Below are positions 1 through 12,927 of a stretch of 64,000 nt of DNA, piece by piece. The translations under genes and the position numbers were made by a program. The notes beneath the pieces were generated by a model. That model did no database searches, was not told the origin of the DNA, and saw only the letters and a program-made list of their open reading frames with translations. Position 1 is the first letter of the stretch; every line of letters begins with the position of its first letter. The stretch is from Plantago ovata (Eukaryota > Streptophyta > Magnoliopsida > Lamiales > Plantaginaceae), in assembly GCA_028274465.1 (NCBI GenBank), contig CM051456.1, forward strand, positions 49,281,011 to 49,345,010, read 5' to 3'.

Positions 1-737
1 ATGGAACACTCTAAATAGCAATCTAACTAATCTAGTGATCTACTAGTTGTTCTATACATACAACTCATTCTTTAAATGGGATTGTTTCTATCATCTACCT
101 AAAGCAGTAGAAAGTGAATGAATGAATCAATAGACAACTAATGTAGTTTGAAGGGTAATGGAGAGGTTAGTTTCAGCTATAGTACTTGTAGTTAGTTCTC
201 TCCTATGATTGAGGAAAGGATATCATAATGGAACACTCTAAATAGCAATCTAATTGATCTAGTAGTTGTTCTATACATACAGCTCATTCTTCACATGGCA
301 TTGTATCTTTCATCTACATAAAGCGATAGAAAGTGGATGAATGAATCATCTAGTTAGTAAGCACAACAGATAGGTTAGTTTCAATGGACTCTTTAACTTG
401 CTCATTAAGGAAGCAAGGGAAATTCTTATTTCATTGTGTATATAACTCTAGTACTTGTATTTAGTTCTCTCCTATGCTTGCGGAAATGGATATCATAACG
501 GAACACTCTATATAGCAATCCAACTAATCTAGTGATCTAGTTGTTGTTCTATATGAAGGGAAGACATACAACTCATTCTTTACATGGGATTGTATCATTC
601 ATCTACCTAATGCAATAGAAAGTGAATGAATGAATCAATAGACAACTAATCTAGTTTGTAAGGGTAATGGAAAGGTTAGTTTCAGCTACAGTACTTGTAG
701 TTAGTTCTCTCCTATGTTTGAGGAAAGGGATATCATA

Positions 738-964
738 ATGGAACACTCTAAATAGCAATCTAACTAATCTAGTGATCTAGTAGTTGTTCTATACATACAA
801 CTCATTCTTTACATGCGATTGTATCTTTCATCTACCTAAAGCAATAGAAAGTGAATGAATGAATCAATAGAAAACTAATGTAGTTTGAAGGGTAATGGAA
901 AGGTTAGTTTCAGCTATAGTACTTGTAGTTAGTTCTCTCCTATGTTTGAGGAAAGGATATCATA
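738..964 (+). repeat. Exemplar of monomer A (227 bp)
   Basis: This is a typical A monomer. It begins ATGGAACACTCTAAATAGC, carries CTATACATACAACTCATTC in the middle, then TTACATGCGATTG (TTACATGGGATTG in most copies), and ends in the TTTGAGGAAAGG type. A is the shortest form and lacks the private segments of B and C. TAATGGAA occurs twice per monomer, at the start and again about 155 bp on, which offers a route for internal deletion. Confidence 0.9.
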
Positions 965-1419
965 ATGGAACACTCTAAATAGCAATCTAACTAATCTAGT
1001 GATCTAGTAGTTGTTCTATACATGCAACTCATTCTTTACATGGGATTGTATCTTTCATCTACCTAAAGCAATAGAAAGTGAATGAATGAATCAATAGAAA
1101 ACTAATGTAGTTTGAAGGGTAATGGAAAGGTTAGTTTCAGCTATAGTACTTGTAGTTAGTCCTCTCCTATGTTTGAGGAAAGGGATATCATAATGGAACA
1201 CTCTAAATAGCAATCTAACTAATCTAGTGATCTAGTAGTTGTTCTATACATGCAACTCATTCTTTACATGGGATTGTATCTTTCATCTACCCAAAGCAAT
1301 AGAAAGTGAATGAATGAATCAATAGAAAACTAATGTAGTTTTAAGGGTAATGGAAAGGTTAGTTTCAGCTATAGTACTTGTAGTTAGTTCTCTCCTATGT
1401 TTGAGGAAAGGATATCATA

Positions 1420-1709
1420 ATGGAACACTCTAAATAGCAATCTAACTAATCTAGTGATCTAGTAGTTGATCTAGTAGTTGTTCTATACATACAGCTCATT
1501 CTTCAAATGGCATTGTATCTTTCATCAACATAAAGCAATAGAAAGTGGATGAATGAATCATCTAGTTAGTAAGCACAACAGATAGGTTAGTTTCAATGGA
1601 CTCTTTAACTTGCTCATTAAGGAAGCAAGGGAACTTCTTATTTGATTGTGTATATAACTCTAGTACTTGTAGTTAGTTCTCTCCTATGTTTGCGGAAAGG
1701 GATATCATA
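1420..1709 (+). repeat. Exemplar of monomer B (290 bp long form)
   Basis: B differs from A by a TTCAAATGGCATTG or TTCACATGGCATTG variant, by TCTAGTTAGTAAGCACAACA in place of the A segment, and by a private segment of about 60 bp after GGTTAGTTTCA. That segment contains GGACTCTTTAACTTGCTC and GTGTATATAACTC. The 290-bp form holds a 12-bp tandem duplication (GATCTAGTAGTT twice); the 278-bp form has it once; the 270-bp form at 228-497 has a further small deletion. B is almost always followed by C. Confidence 0.9.
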
Positions 1710-1948
1710 ACGGAACACTCTATATAGCAATCTAACTAATCTAGTGATCTAGTTGTTGTTCTTTATAAAGGGAAGACATACAACTCATTCTTTACATGGG
1801 ATTGTATCTTAAATCTACCTAATGCAATAGAAAGTGAATGAATGAATCAATGGACAACTAATCTAGTTTGTAAGGGTAATGGAAAGGTTAGTTTCAGCTA
1901 TAGTACTTGTAGTTAGTTCTCTCCTATGTTTGAGGAAAGGATATCATA
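1710..1948 (+). repeat. Exemplar of monomer C (239-240 bp)
   Basis: C begins ACGGAACACTCTATATAGC and carries the private stretch GTTGTTCTTTATAAAGGGAA (TTCTATATAAAGGGAAGACA in many copies), which A and B lack. It ends with GTTTGTAAGGGTAATGGAAA. The LINE insertions described below lie near the 3' part of a C monomer of the GGAACTCTCTATATAGAAAT subtype. Confidence 0.9.
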
Positions 1949-4592
1949 ATGGAACACTCTAAATAGCAATCTAACTAATCTAGTGATCTAGTAGTTGTTC
2001 TATACATGCAACTCATTCTTTACATGGGATTGTATCTTTCATCTACCTAAAGCAATAGAAAGTGAATGAATGAATCAATAGAAAACTAATGTAGTTTGAA
2101 GGGTAATGGAAAGGTTAGTTTCAGCTATAGTACTTGTAGTTAGTCCTCTCCTATGTTTGAGGAAAGGGATATCATAATGGAACACTCTAAATAGCAATCT
2201 AACTAATCTAGTGATCTAGTAGTTGTTCTATACATACAACTCATTCTTTACATGGGATTGTATATTTCATCTACCTAAAGCAATAGAAAGTGAATGAATG
2301 AATCAATAGACAACTAATCTAGTTTGAAAGGTAATGGAAAGGTTAGTTTCAGCTATAGTTCTTGTAGTTAGTTCTCTCCTATGTAGTAGTTGTTCTATAC
2401 ATACAGCTCATTCTTCACATGGCATTGAATCTTTCATCTACATAGAGCAATAGAAAGTGGATGAATGAATCATCTAGTTAGTAAGCACAATAGATAGGTT
2501 AGTTTCAATGGACTCTTTAACTTGCTCATTAAGGAAGCAAGGGAACTTCTTATTTGATTGTGTATATAACTCTAGTACTGGTAGTTAGTTCTCTCCTATG
2601 TTTGTGGAAAGGGATATCATAACGGAACACTGTATATAGCAATCTAGCTAATCTAGTGATCTAATTGTTGTTCTATATAAAGGGAAGACATACAACTCAT
2701 TCTTTACATGGGATTGTATCTTTCATCTACCTAATGCAATAGAAAGTGAGTGAATGAATCAATAGACAACTAATCTAGTTTGTAAGGGTAATGGAAAGGT
2801 TAGTTTCAGCTATAGTACTTGTAGTTAGTCCTCTCCTATGTTTGAGGAAAGGGATATCATAATGGAACACTCTAAATAGCAATCTAACTAATCTAGTGAT
2901 CTAGTAGTTGTTCTATACATACAACTCATTCTTTACATGGGATTGTATATTTCATCTACCTAAAGCAATAGAAAGTGAATGAATGAATCAATAGACAACT
3001 AATGTAGTTTGAAGGGTAATGGAAAGGTTAGTTTCAGCTATAGTTCTTGTAGTTAGTTCTCTCCTATGTTTGAGGAAAGGATATCATAATGGAACACTCT
3101 ATATAGCAATCTAACTAATCTAGTGATCCAGTAGTTGATCTAGTAGTTGTTCTATACATACAACTCATTCTTCACATGAAATTGTATCTTTCATCTACAT
3201 AAAGCAATAGACAGTGGATGAATGAATCATGTAGTTAGTAAGCACAACAGATAGGTTAGTTTCAATGGACTCTTTAACTTGCTCATTAAGGAAGCAAGGG
3301 AACTTCTTATTTAATTGTGTATATAACTCTAGTACTGGTAGTTAGTTCTCTCCTATGTTTGCGGAAAGGGATATCATAACGGAACACTCTATATAGCAAT
3401 CTAACTAATCTAGTGATCTATTGTTGTTCTATATAACGGGAAGACATAGAAGTCATTCTTTACATGGGATTGTATCTTTCATCTACCTAAAGCAATAGAA
3501 AGTGAATGAATGAATCAATAGACAACTAATCTAGTTTGTAAGGGTAATGGAAAGGTTAGTTTTAGCTATAGTACTTGTAGTTAGTCCTCTCCTATGTTTG
3601 AGGAAAGGGATATCATAATGGAACACTCTAAATAGCAATCTAACTAATCTAGTGATCTAGCAGTTGTTCTATACATACAACTCATTCTTTACATGGGATT
3701 GTATCTTTCATCTACCTAAAGCAATAGAAAGTGAATGAATGAATCAATAGACAACTAATGTAGTTTGTAAGGGTAATGGAAAGGTTAGTTTCAGCTATAG
3801 TACTTGTAGTTAGTCCTCTCCTATGTTTGAGGAAAGGGATATCATAATGGAACACTCTAAATAGCAATCTAACTAATCTAGTGATCTAGTAGTTGTTCTA
3901 TACATACAACTCATTCTTTACATGGGATTGTATATTTCATCTACCTAAAGCAATAGAAAGTGAATGAATGAATCAATAGAAAACTAATGTAGTTTGAAGG
4001 GTAATGGAAAGGTTAGTTTCAGCTATAGTACTTGTAGTTAGTCCTCTCCTATGTTTGAGGAAAGGGATATCATAATGGAAAACTCTAAATAGGAATCTAA
4101 CTAATCTAGTGATCTAGTAGTTGTTCTATACACACAACTCATTCTTCACATGGCATTGTATCTTTCATCAACATAAAGCAATAGAAAGTGGATGAATGAA
4201 TCATCTAGTTAGTAAGCACAATAGATAGGTTACTTTCAATGGACTCTTTAACTTGCTCATTAAGGAAGCAAGGGAACTTCTTATTTTATTGTGTATATAA
4301 CTCTAGTACTTGTAGTTAGTTCTCTCCTATGTTTGCGGAAAGGGATATCATAACGGAACACTCTATATAGCAATCTAACTAATCTAGTGATCTAGTTGTT
4401 GTTCTTTATAAAGGGAAGACATACAACTCATTCTTTACATGGGATTGTATTTTTCATCTACCTAAAGCAATAGAAAGTGAATGAATGAATCCATAGACAA
4501 CTAATCTAGTTTGTAAGGGTAATGGAAAGGTTAGTTTCAGCTACAGTACTTGTAGTTAGTTCTCTCCTATGTTTGAGGAAAGGGATATCATA

Positions 4593-6031
4593 ATGGAACA
4601 CTCTAAATAGCAATCTAACTAATCTAGTGATCTAGTAGTTGTTCTATACATACAACTCATTCTTTACATGCGATTGTATCTTTCATCTACCTAAAGCAAT
4701 AGAAAGTGAATGAATGAATCAATAGAAAACTAATGTAGTTTGAAGGGTAATGGAAAGGTTAGTTTCAGCTATAGTACTTGTAGTTAGTTCTCTCCTATGT
4801 TTGAGGAAAGGATATCATAATGGAACACTCTAAATAGCAATCTAACTAATCTAGTGATCTAGTAGTTGTTCTATACATGCAACTCATTCTTTACATGGGA
4901 TTGTATCTTTCATCTACCTAAAGCAATAGAAAGTGAATGAATGAATCAATAGAAAACTAATGTAGTTTGAAGGGTAATGGAAAGGTTAGTTTCAGCTATA
5001 GTACTTGTAGTTAGTCCTCTCCTATGTTTGAGGAAAGGGATATCATAATGGAACACTCTAAATAGCAATCTAACTAATCTAGTGATCTAGTAGTTGTTCT
5101 ATACATGCAACTCATTCTTTACATGGGATTGTATCTTTCATCTACCCAAAGCAATAGAAAGTGAATGAATGAATCAATAGAAAACTAATGTAGTTTTAAG
5201 GGTAATGGAAAGGTTAGTTTCAGCTATAGTACTTGTAGTTAGTTCTCTCCTATGTTTGAGGAAAGGATATCATAATGGAACACTCTAAATAGCAATCTAA
5301 CTAATCTAGTGATCTAGTAGTTGATCTAGTAGTTGTTCTATACATACAGCTCATTCTTCAAATGGCATTGTATCTTTCATCAACATAAAGCAATAGAAAG
5401 TGGATGAATGAATCATCTAGTTAGTAAGCACAACAGATAGGTTAGTTTCAATGGACTCTTTAACTTGCTCATTAAGGAAGCAAGGGAACTTCTTATTTGA
5501 TTGTGTATATAACTCTAGTACTTGTAGTTAGTTCTCTCCTATGTTTGCGGAAAGGGATATCATAACGGAACACTCTATATAGCAATCTAACTAATCTAGT
5601 GATCTAGTTGTTGTTCTTTATAAAGGGAAGACATACAACTCATTCTTTACATGGGATTGTATCTTAAATCTACCTAATGCAATAGAAAGTGAATGAATGA
5701 ATCAATGGACAACTAATCTAGTTTGTAAGGGTAATGGAAAGGTTAGTTTCAGCTATAGTACTTGTAGTTAGTTCTCTCCTATGTTTGAGGAAAGGATATC
5801 ATAATGGAACACTCTAAATAGCAATCTAACTAATCTAGTGATCTAGTAGTTGTTCTATACATGCAACTCATTCTTTACATGGGATTGTATCTTTCATCTA
5901 CCTAAAGCAATAGAAAGTGAATGAATGAATCAATAGAAAACTAATGTAGTTTGAAGGGTAATGGAAAGGTTAGTTTCAGCTATAGTACTTGTAGTTAGTC
6001 CTCTCCTATGTTTGAGGAAAGGGATATCATA
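4593..6031 (+). repeat. Third copy of the 738-2,176 block (offset 3,855 bp)
   Basis: The A monomer variant TTACATGCGATTG and the monomers after it repeat those at 738-2,176 with a constant offset of 3,855. Start 738 maps to 4,593 and 2,177 maps to 6,032. The same block appears again at 13,665-15,103. Confidence 0.85.
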
Positions 6032-9000
6032 ATGGAACACTCTAAATAGCAATCTAACTAATCTAGTGATCTAGTAGTTGTTCTATACATGCAACTCATT
6101 CTTTACATGGGATTGTATCTTTCATCTACCTAAAGCAATAGAAAGTGAATGAATGAATCAATAGAAAACTAATGTAGTTTTAAGGGTAATGGAAAGGTTA
6201 GTTTCAGCTATAGTACTTGTAGTTAGTTCTCTCCTATGTTTGAGGAAAGGATATCATAATGGAACACTCTAAATAGCAATCTAACTAATCTAGGGATCTA
6301 GTAGTTGATCTAGTAGTTGTTCTATACATACAGCTCATTCTTCAAATGGCATTGTATCTTTCATCAACATAAAGCAATAGAAAGTGGATGAATGAATCAT
6401 CTAGTTAGTAAGCACAACAGATAGGTTAGTTTCAATGGACTCTTTAACTTGCTCATTAAGGAAGCAAGGGAACTTCTTATTTGATTGTGTATATAACTCT
6501 AGTACTTGTAGTTAGTTCTCTCCTATGTTTGCGGAAAGGGATATCATAACGGAACACTCTATATAGCAATCTAACTAATCTAGTGATCTAGTTGTTGTTC
6601 TTTATAAAGGGAAGACATACAACTCATTCTTTACATGGGATTGTATCTTTCATCTACCTAATGCAATATAAAGTGAATGAATGAATCAATAGACAACTAA
6701 TCTAGTTTGTAAGGGTAATGGAAAGGTTAGTTTCAGCTATAGTACTTGTAGTTAGTTCTCTCCTATGTTTGAGGAAAGGGATATCATAATGGAACACTCT
6801 AAATAGCAATCTAACTAATCTAGTGATCTAGTAGTTGTTCTATACATGCAACTCATTCTTTACATGGGATTGTATCTTTCATCTACCCAAAGCAATAGAA
6901 AGTGAATGAATGAATCAATAGAAAACTAATGTAGTTTTAAGGGTAATGGAAAGGTTAGTTTCAGCTATAGTACTTGTAGTTAGTTCTCTCCTATGTTTGA
7001 GGAAAGGATATCATAATGGAACACTCTAAATAGCAATCTAACTAATCTAGGGATCTAGTAGTTGATCTAGTAGTTGTTCTATACATACAGCTCATTCTTC
7101 AAATGGCATTGTATCTTTCATCAACATAAAGCAATAGAAAGTGGATGAATGAATCATCTAGTTAGTAAGCACAACAGATAGGTTAGTTTCAATGGACTCT
7201 TTAACTTGCTCATTAAGGAAGCAAGGGAACTTCTTATTTGATTGTGTATATAACTCTAGTACTTGTAGTTAGTTCTCTCCTATGTTTGCGGAAAGGGATA
7301 TCATAACGGAACACTCTATATAGCAATCTAACTAATCTAGTGATCTAGTTGTTGTTCTATATAAAGGGAAGACATACAACTCATTCTTTACATGGGATTG
7401 TATCTTTCATCTACCTAAAGCAATAGAAAGTGAATGAATGAATCAATAGACAACTAATCTAGTTTGTAAGGGTAATGGAAAGGTTAGTTTTAGCTATAGT
7501 ACTTGTAGTTAGTCCTCTCCTATGTTTGAGGAAAGGGATATCATAATGGAACACTCTAAATAGCAATCTAACTAATCTAGTAATCTAGTAGTTGTTCTAT
7601 ACATACAACTCATTCTTTACATGGGATTGTATCTTTCATCTACCTAAAGCAATAGAAAGTGAATGAATGAATCAATAGAAAACTAATGTAGTTTGAAGGG
7701 TAATGGAAAGGTTAGTTTCAGCTATAGTACTTGTAGTTAGTCCTCTCCTATGTTTGAGGAAAGGGATATCATAATGGAACACTCTAAATAGCAATCTAAC
7801 TAATCTAGTGATCTAGTAGTTGTTCTATACATGCAACTCATTCTTTACATGGGATTGTATCTTTCATCTACCCAAAGCAATAGAAAGTGAATGAATGAAT
7901 CAATAGAAAACTAATGTAGTTTTAAGGGTAATGGAAAGGTTAGTTTCAGCTATAGTACTTGTAGTTAGTTCTCTCCTATGTTTGAGGAAAGGATATCATA
8001 ATGGAACACTCTAAATAGCAATCTAACTAATCTAGTGATCTAGTAGTTGATCTAGTAGTTGTTCTATACATACAGCTCATTCTTCAAATGGCATTGTATC
8101 TTTCATCAACATAAAGCAATAGAAAGTGGATGAATGAATCATCTAGTTAGTAAGCACAACAGATAGGTTAGTTTCAATGGACTCTTTAACTTGCTCATTA
8201 AGGAAGCAAGGGAACTTCTTATTTGATTGTGTATATAACTCTAGTACTTGTAGTTAGTTCTCTCCTATGTTTGCGGAAAGGGATATCATAACGGAACACT
8301 CTATATAGCAATCTAACTAATCTAGTGATCTAGTTGTTGTTCTTTATAAAGGGAAGACATACAACTCATTCTTTACATGGGATTGTATCTTTCATCTACC
8401 TAATGCAATATAAAGTGAATGAATGAATCAATAGACAACTAATCTAGTTTGTAAGGGTAATGGAAAGGTTAGTTTCAGCTATAGTACTTGTAGTTAGTTC
8501 TCTCCTATGTTTGAGGAAAGGGATATCATAATGGAACACTCTAAATAGCAATCTAACTAATCTAGTGATCTAGTAGTTGTTCTATACATGCAACTCATTC
8601 TTTACATGGGATTGTATCTTTCATCTACCCAAAGCAATAGAAAGTGAATGAATGAATCAATAGAAAACTAATGTAGTTTTAAGGGTAATGGAAAGGTTAG
8701 TTTCAGCTATAGTACTTGTAGTTAGTTCTGTCCTATGTTTGAGGAAAGGATATCATAATGGAACACTCTAAATAGCAATCTAACTAATCTAGGGATCTAG
8801 TAGTTGATCTAGTAGTTGTTCTATACATACAGCTCATTCTTCAAATGGCATTGTATCTTTCATCAACATAAAGCAATAGAAAGTGGATGAATGAATCATC
8901 TAGTTAGTAAGCACAACAGATAGGTTAGTTTCAATGGACTCTTTAACTTGCTCATTAAGGAAGCAAGGGAACTTCTTATTTGATTGTGTATATAACTCTA

Positions 9001-11256
9001 GTACTTGTAGTTAGTTCTCTCCTATGTTTGCGGAAAGGGATATCATAACGGAACACTCTATATAGCAATCTAACTAATCTAGTGATCTAGTTGTTGTTCT
9101 ATATAAAGGGAAGACATACAACTCATTCTTTACATGGGATTGTATCTTTCATCTACCTAAAGCAATACAAAGTGAATGAATGAATCAATAGACAACTAAT
9201 CTAGTTTGTAAGGGTAATGGAAAGGTTAGTTTTAGCTATAGTACTTGTAGTTAGTCCTCTCCTATGTTTGAGGAAAGGGATATCATAATGGAACACTCTA
9301 AATAGCAATCTAACTAATCTAGTGATCTAGTAGTTGTTCTATACATACAACTCATTCTTTACATGGGATTGTATCTTTCATCTACCTAAAGCAATAGAAA
9401 GTGAATGAATGAATCAATAGAAAACTAATGTAGTTTGAAGGGTAATGGAAAGGTTAGTTTCAGCTATAGTACTTGTAGTTAGTCCTCTCCTATGTTTGAG
9501 GAAAGGGATATCATAATGGAACACTCTAAATAGCAATCTAACTAATCTAGTGATCTAGTAGTTGTTCTATACATGCAACTCATTCTTTACATGGGATTGT
9601 ATCTTTCATCTACCCAAAGCAATAGAAAGTGAATGAATGAATCAATAGAAAACTAATGTAGTTTTAAGGGTAATGGAAAGGTTAGTTTCAGCTATAGTAC
9701 TTGTAGTTAGTTCTCTCCTATGTTTGAGGAAAGGATATCATAATGGAACACTCTAAATAGCAATCTAACTAATCTAGTGATCTAGTAGTTGATCTAGTAG
9801 TTGTTCTATACATACAGCTCATTCTTCAAATGGCATTGTATCTTTCATCAACATAAAGCAATAGAAAGTGGATGAATGAATCATCTAGTTAGTAAGCACA
9901 ACAGATAGGTTAGTTTCAATGGACTCTTTAACTTGCTCATTAAGGAAGCAAGGGAACTTCTTATTTGATTGTGTATATAACTCTAGTACTTGTAGTTAGT
10001 TCTCTCCTATGTTTGCGGAAAGGGATATCATAACGGAACACTCTATATAGCAATCTAACTAATCTAGTGATCTAGTTGTTGTTCTTTATAAAGGGAAGAC
10101 ATACAACTCATTCTTTACATGGGATTGTATCTTAAATCTACCTAATGCAATAGAAAGTGAATGAATGAATCAATGGACAACTAATCTAGTTTGTAAGGGT
10201 AATGGAAAGGTTAGTTTCAGCTATAGTACTTGTAGTTAGTTCTCTCCTATGTTTGAGGAAAGGATATCATAATGGAACACTCTAAATAGCAATCTAACTA
10301 ATCTAGTGATCTAGTAGTTGTTCTATACATGCAACTCATTCTTTACATGGGATTGTATCTTTCATCTACCTAAAGCAATAGAAAGTGAATGAATGAATCA
10401 ATAGAAAACTAATATAGTTTGAAGGGTAATGGAAAGGTTAGTTTCAGCTATAGTACTTGTAGTTAGTCCTCTCCTATGTTTGAGGAAAGGGATATCATAA
10501 TGGAACACTCTAAATAGCAATCTAACTAATCTAGTGATCTAGTAGTTGTTCTATACATGCAACTCATTCTTTACATGGGATTGTATCTTTCATCTACCCA
10601 AAGCAATAGAAAGTGAATGAATGAATCAATAGAAAACTAATGTAGTTTTAAGGGTAATGGAAAGGTTAGTTTCAGCTATAGTACTTGTAGTTAGTTCTCT
10701 CCTATGTTTGAGGAAAGGATATCATAATGGAACACTCTAAATAGCAATCTAACTAATCTAGGGATCTAGTAGTTGATCTAGTAGTTGTTCTATACATACA
10801 GCTCATTCTTCAAATGGCATTGTATCTTTCATCAACATAAAGCAATAGAAAGTGGATGAATGAATCATCTAGTTAGTAAGCACAACAGATAGGTTAGTTT
10901 CAATGGACTCTTTAACTTGCTCATTAAGGAAGCAAGGGAACTTCTTATTTGATTGTGTATATAACTCTAGTACTTGTAGTTAGTTCTCTCCTATGTTTGC
11001 GGAAAGGGATATCATAACGGAACACTCTATATAGCAATCTAACTAATCTAGTGATATAGTTGTTGTTCTTTATAAAGGGAAGACATACAACTCATTCTTT
11101 ACATGGGATTGTATCTTTCATCTACCTAATGCAATATAAAGTGAATGAATGAATCAATAGACAACTAATCTAGTTTGTAAGGGTAATGGAAAGGTTAGTT
11201 TCAGCTATAGTACTTGTAGTTAGTTCTCTCCTATGTTTGAGGAAAGGGATATCATA
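6032..11256 (+). repeat. Alternating 757-bp (ABC) and 985-bp (AABC) units
   Basis: A monomers with CATGCAACTC and GTTTTAAGGG start at 6,032, 6,789, 7,774, 8,531, 9,516, 10,500 and 11,257. The spacings are 757, 985, 757, 985, 984 and 757. A seven-monomer unit of 1,742 bp (ABC plus AABC) therefore repeats from 6,032 and 7,774, and the regular alternation breaks at 10,500. Confidence 0.88.
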
Positions 11257-12927
11257 ATGGAACACTCTAAATAGCAATCTAACTAATCTAGTGATCTAGT
11301 AGTTGTTCTATACATGCAACTCATTCTTTACATGGGATTGTATCTTTCATCTACCCAAAGCAATAGAAAGTGAATGAATGAATCAATAGAAAACTAATGT
11401 AGTTTTAAGGGTAATGGAAAGGTTAGTTTCAGCTATAGTACTTGTAGTTAGTTCTCTCCTATGTTTGAGGAAAGGATATCATAATGGAACACTCTAAATA
11501 GCAATCTAACTAATCTAGGGATCTAGTAGTTGATCTAGTAGTTGTTCTATACATACAGCTCATTCTTCAAATGGCATTGTATCTTTCATCAACATAAAGC
11601 AATAGAAAGTGGATGAATGAATCATCTAGTTAGTAAGCACAACAGATAGGTTAGTTTCAATGGACTCTTTAACTTGCTCATTAAGGAAGCAAGGGAACTT
11701 CTTATTTGATTGTGTATATAACTCTAGTACTTGTAGTTAGTTCTCTCCTATGTTTGCGGAAAGGGATATCATAACGGAACACTCTATATAGCAATCTAAC
11801 TAATCTAGTGATCTAGTTGTTGTTCTATATAAAGGGAAGACATACAACTCATTCTTTACATGGGATTGTATCTTTCATCTACCTAAAGCAATAGAAAGTG
11901 AATGAATGAATCAATAGACAACTAATCTAGTTTGTAAGGGTAATGGAAAGGTTAGTTTTAGCTATAGTACTTGTAGTTAGTCCTCTCCTACGTTTGAGGA
12001 AAGGGATATCATAATGGAACACTCTAAATAGCAATCTAACTAATCTAGTGATCTAGTAGTTGTTCTATACATACAACTCATTCTTTACATGGGATTGTAT
12101 CTTTCATCTACCTAAAGCAATAGAAAGTGAATGAATGAATCAATAGACAACTAATCTAGTTTGTAAGGGTAATGGAAAGGTTAGTTTCAGCTATAGTACT
12201 TGTAGTTAGTCCTCTCCTATGTTTGAGGAAAGGGATATCATAATGGAACACTCTAAATAGCAATCTAACTAATCTAGTGATCTAGTAGTTGTTCTATACA
12301 TAAAACTCATTCTTTACATGGGATTGTATATTTCATCTACCTAAAGCAATAGAAAGTGAATGAATGAATCAATAGACAACTAATGTAGTTTGAAAGGTAA
12401 TGGAAAGGTTAGTTTCAGCTATAGTTCTTGTAGTTAGTTCTCTCCTATGTAGTAGTTGTTCTATACATACAGCTCATTCTTCACATGGCATTGAATCTTT
12501 AATCTACATAAAGCAATAGAAAGTGGATGAATGAATCATCTAGTTAGTAAGCACAATAGATAGGTTAGTTTCAATGGACTCTTTAACTTGCTCATTAAGG
12601 AAGCAAGGGAACTTCTTATTTGATTGTGTATATAACTCTAGTACTTGTAGTTAGTTCTCTCCTATGTTTGCGGAAAGGGATATCATAACAGAACACTCTA
12701 TATAGAAATCTAACTAATCTAGTGATCTAGTTGTTGTTCTATATAAAGGGAAGACATACAACTCATTCTTTACATGGGATTGTATTTTTCATCTACCTAA
12801 AGCAATAGAAAGTGAATGAATGAATCCATAGACAACTAATCTAGTTTGTAAGGGTAACGGAAAGGTTAGTTTCAGCTATAGTACTTGTAGTTAGTCCTCT
12901 CCTATGTTTGAGGAAAGGGATATCATA

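Larger units (their letters stand above)
1..2176 (+). repeat. Left copy of a 12,927-bp-offset duplication
   Basis: Monomer starts and private variants here (TCTACTAGTTGTTC, TTTAAATGGGATTGTTTC, CAATCCAACTAATC, the B form lacking 8 bp) recur exactly 12,927 bases downstream. The match ends near 2,177, where the next monomers belong to different variants. The block starts at or before the window edge. Confidence 0.88.
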
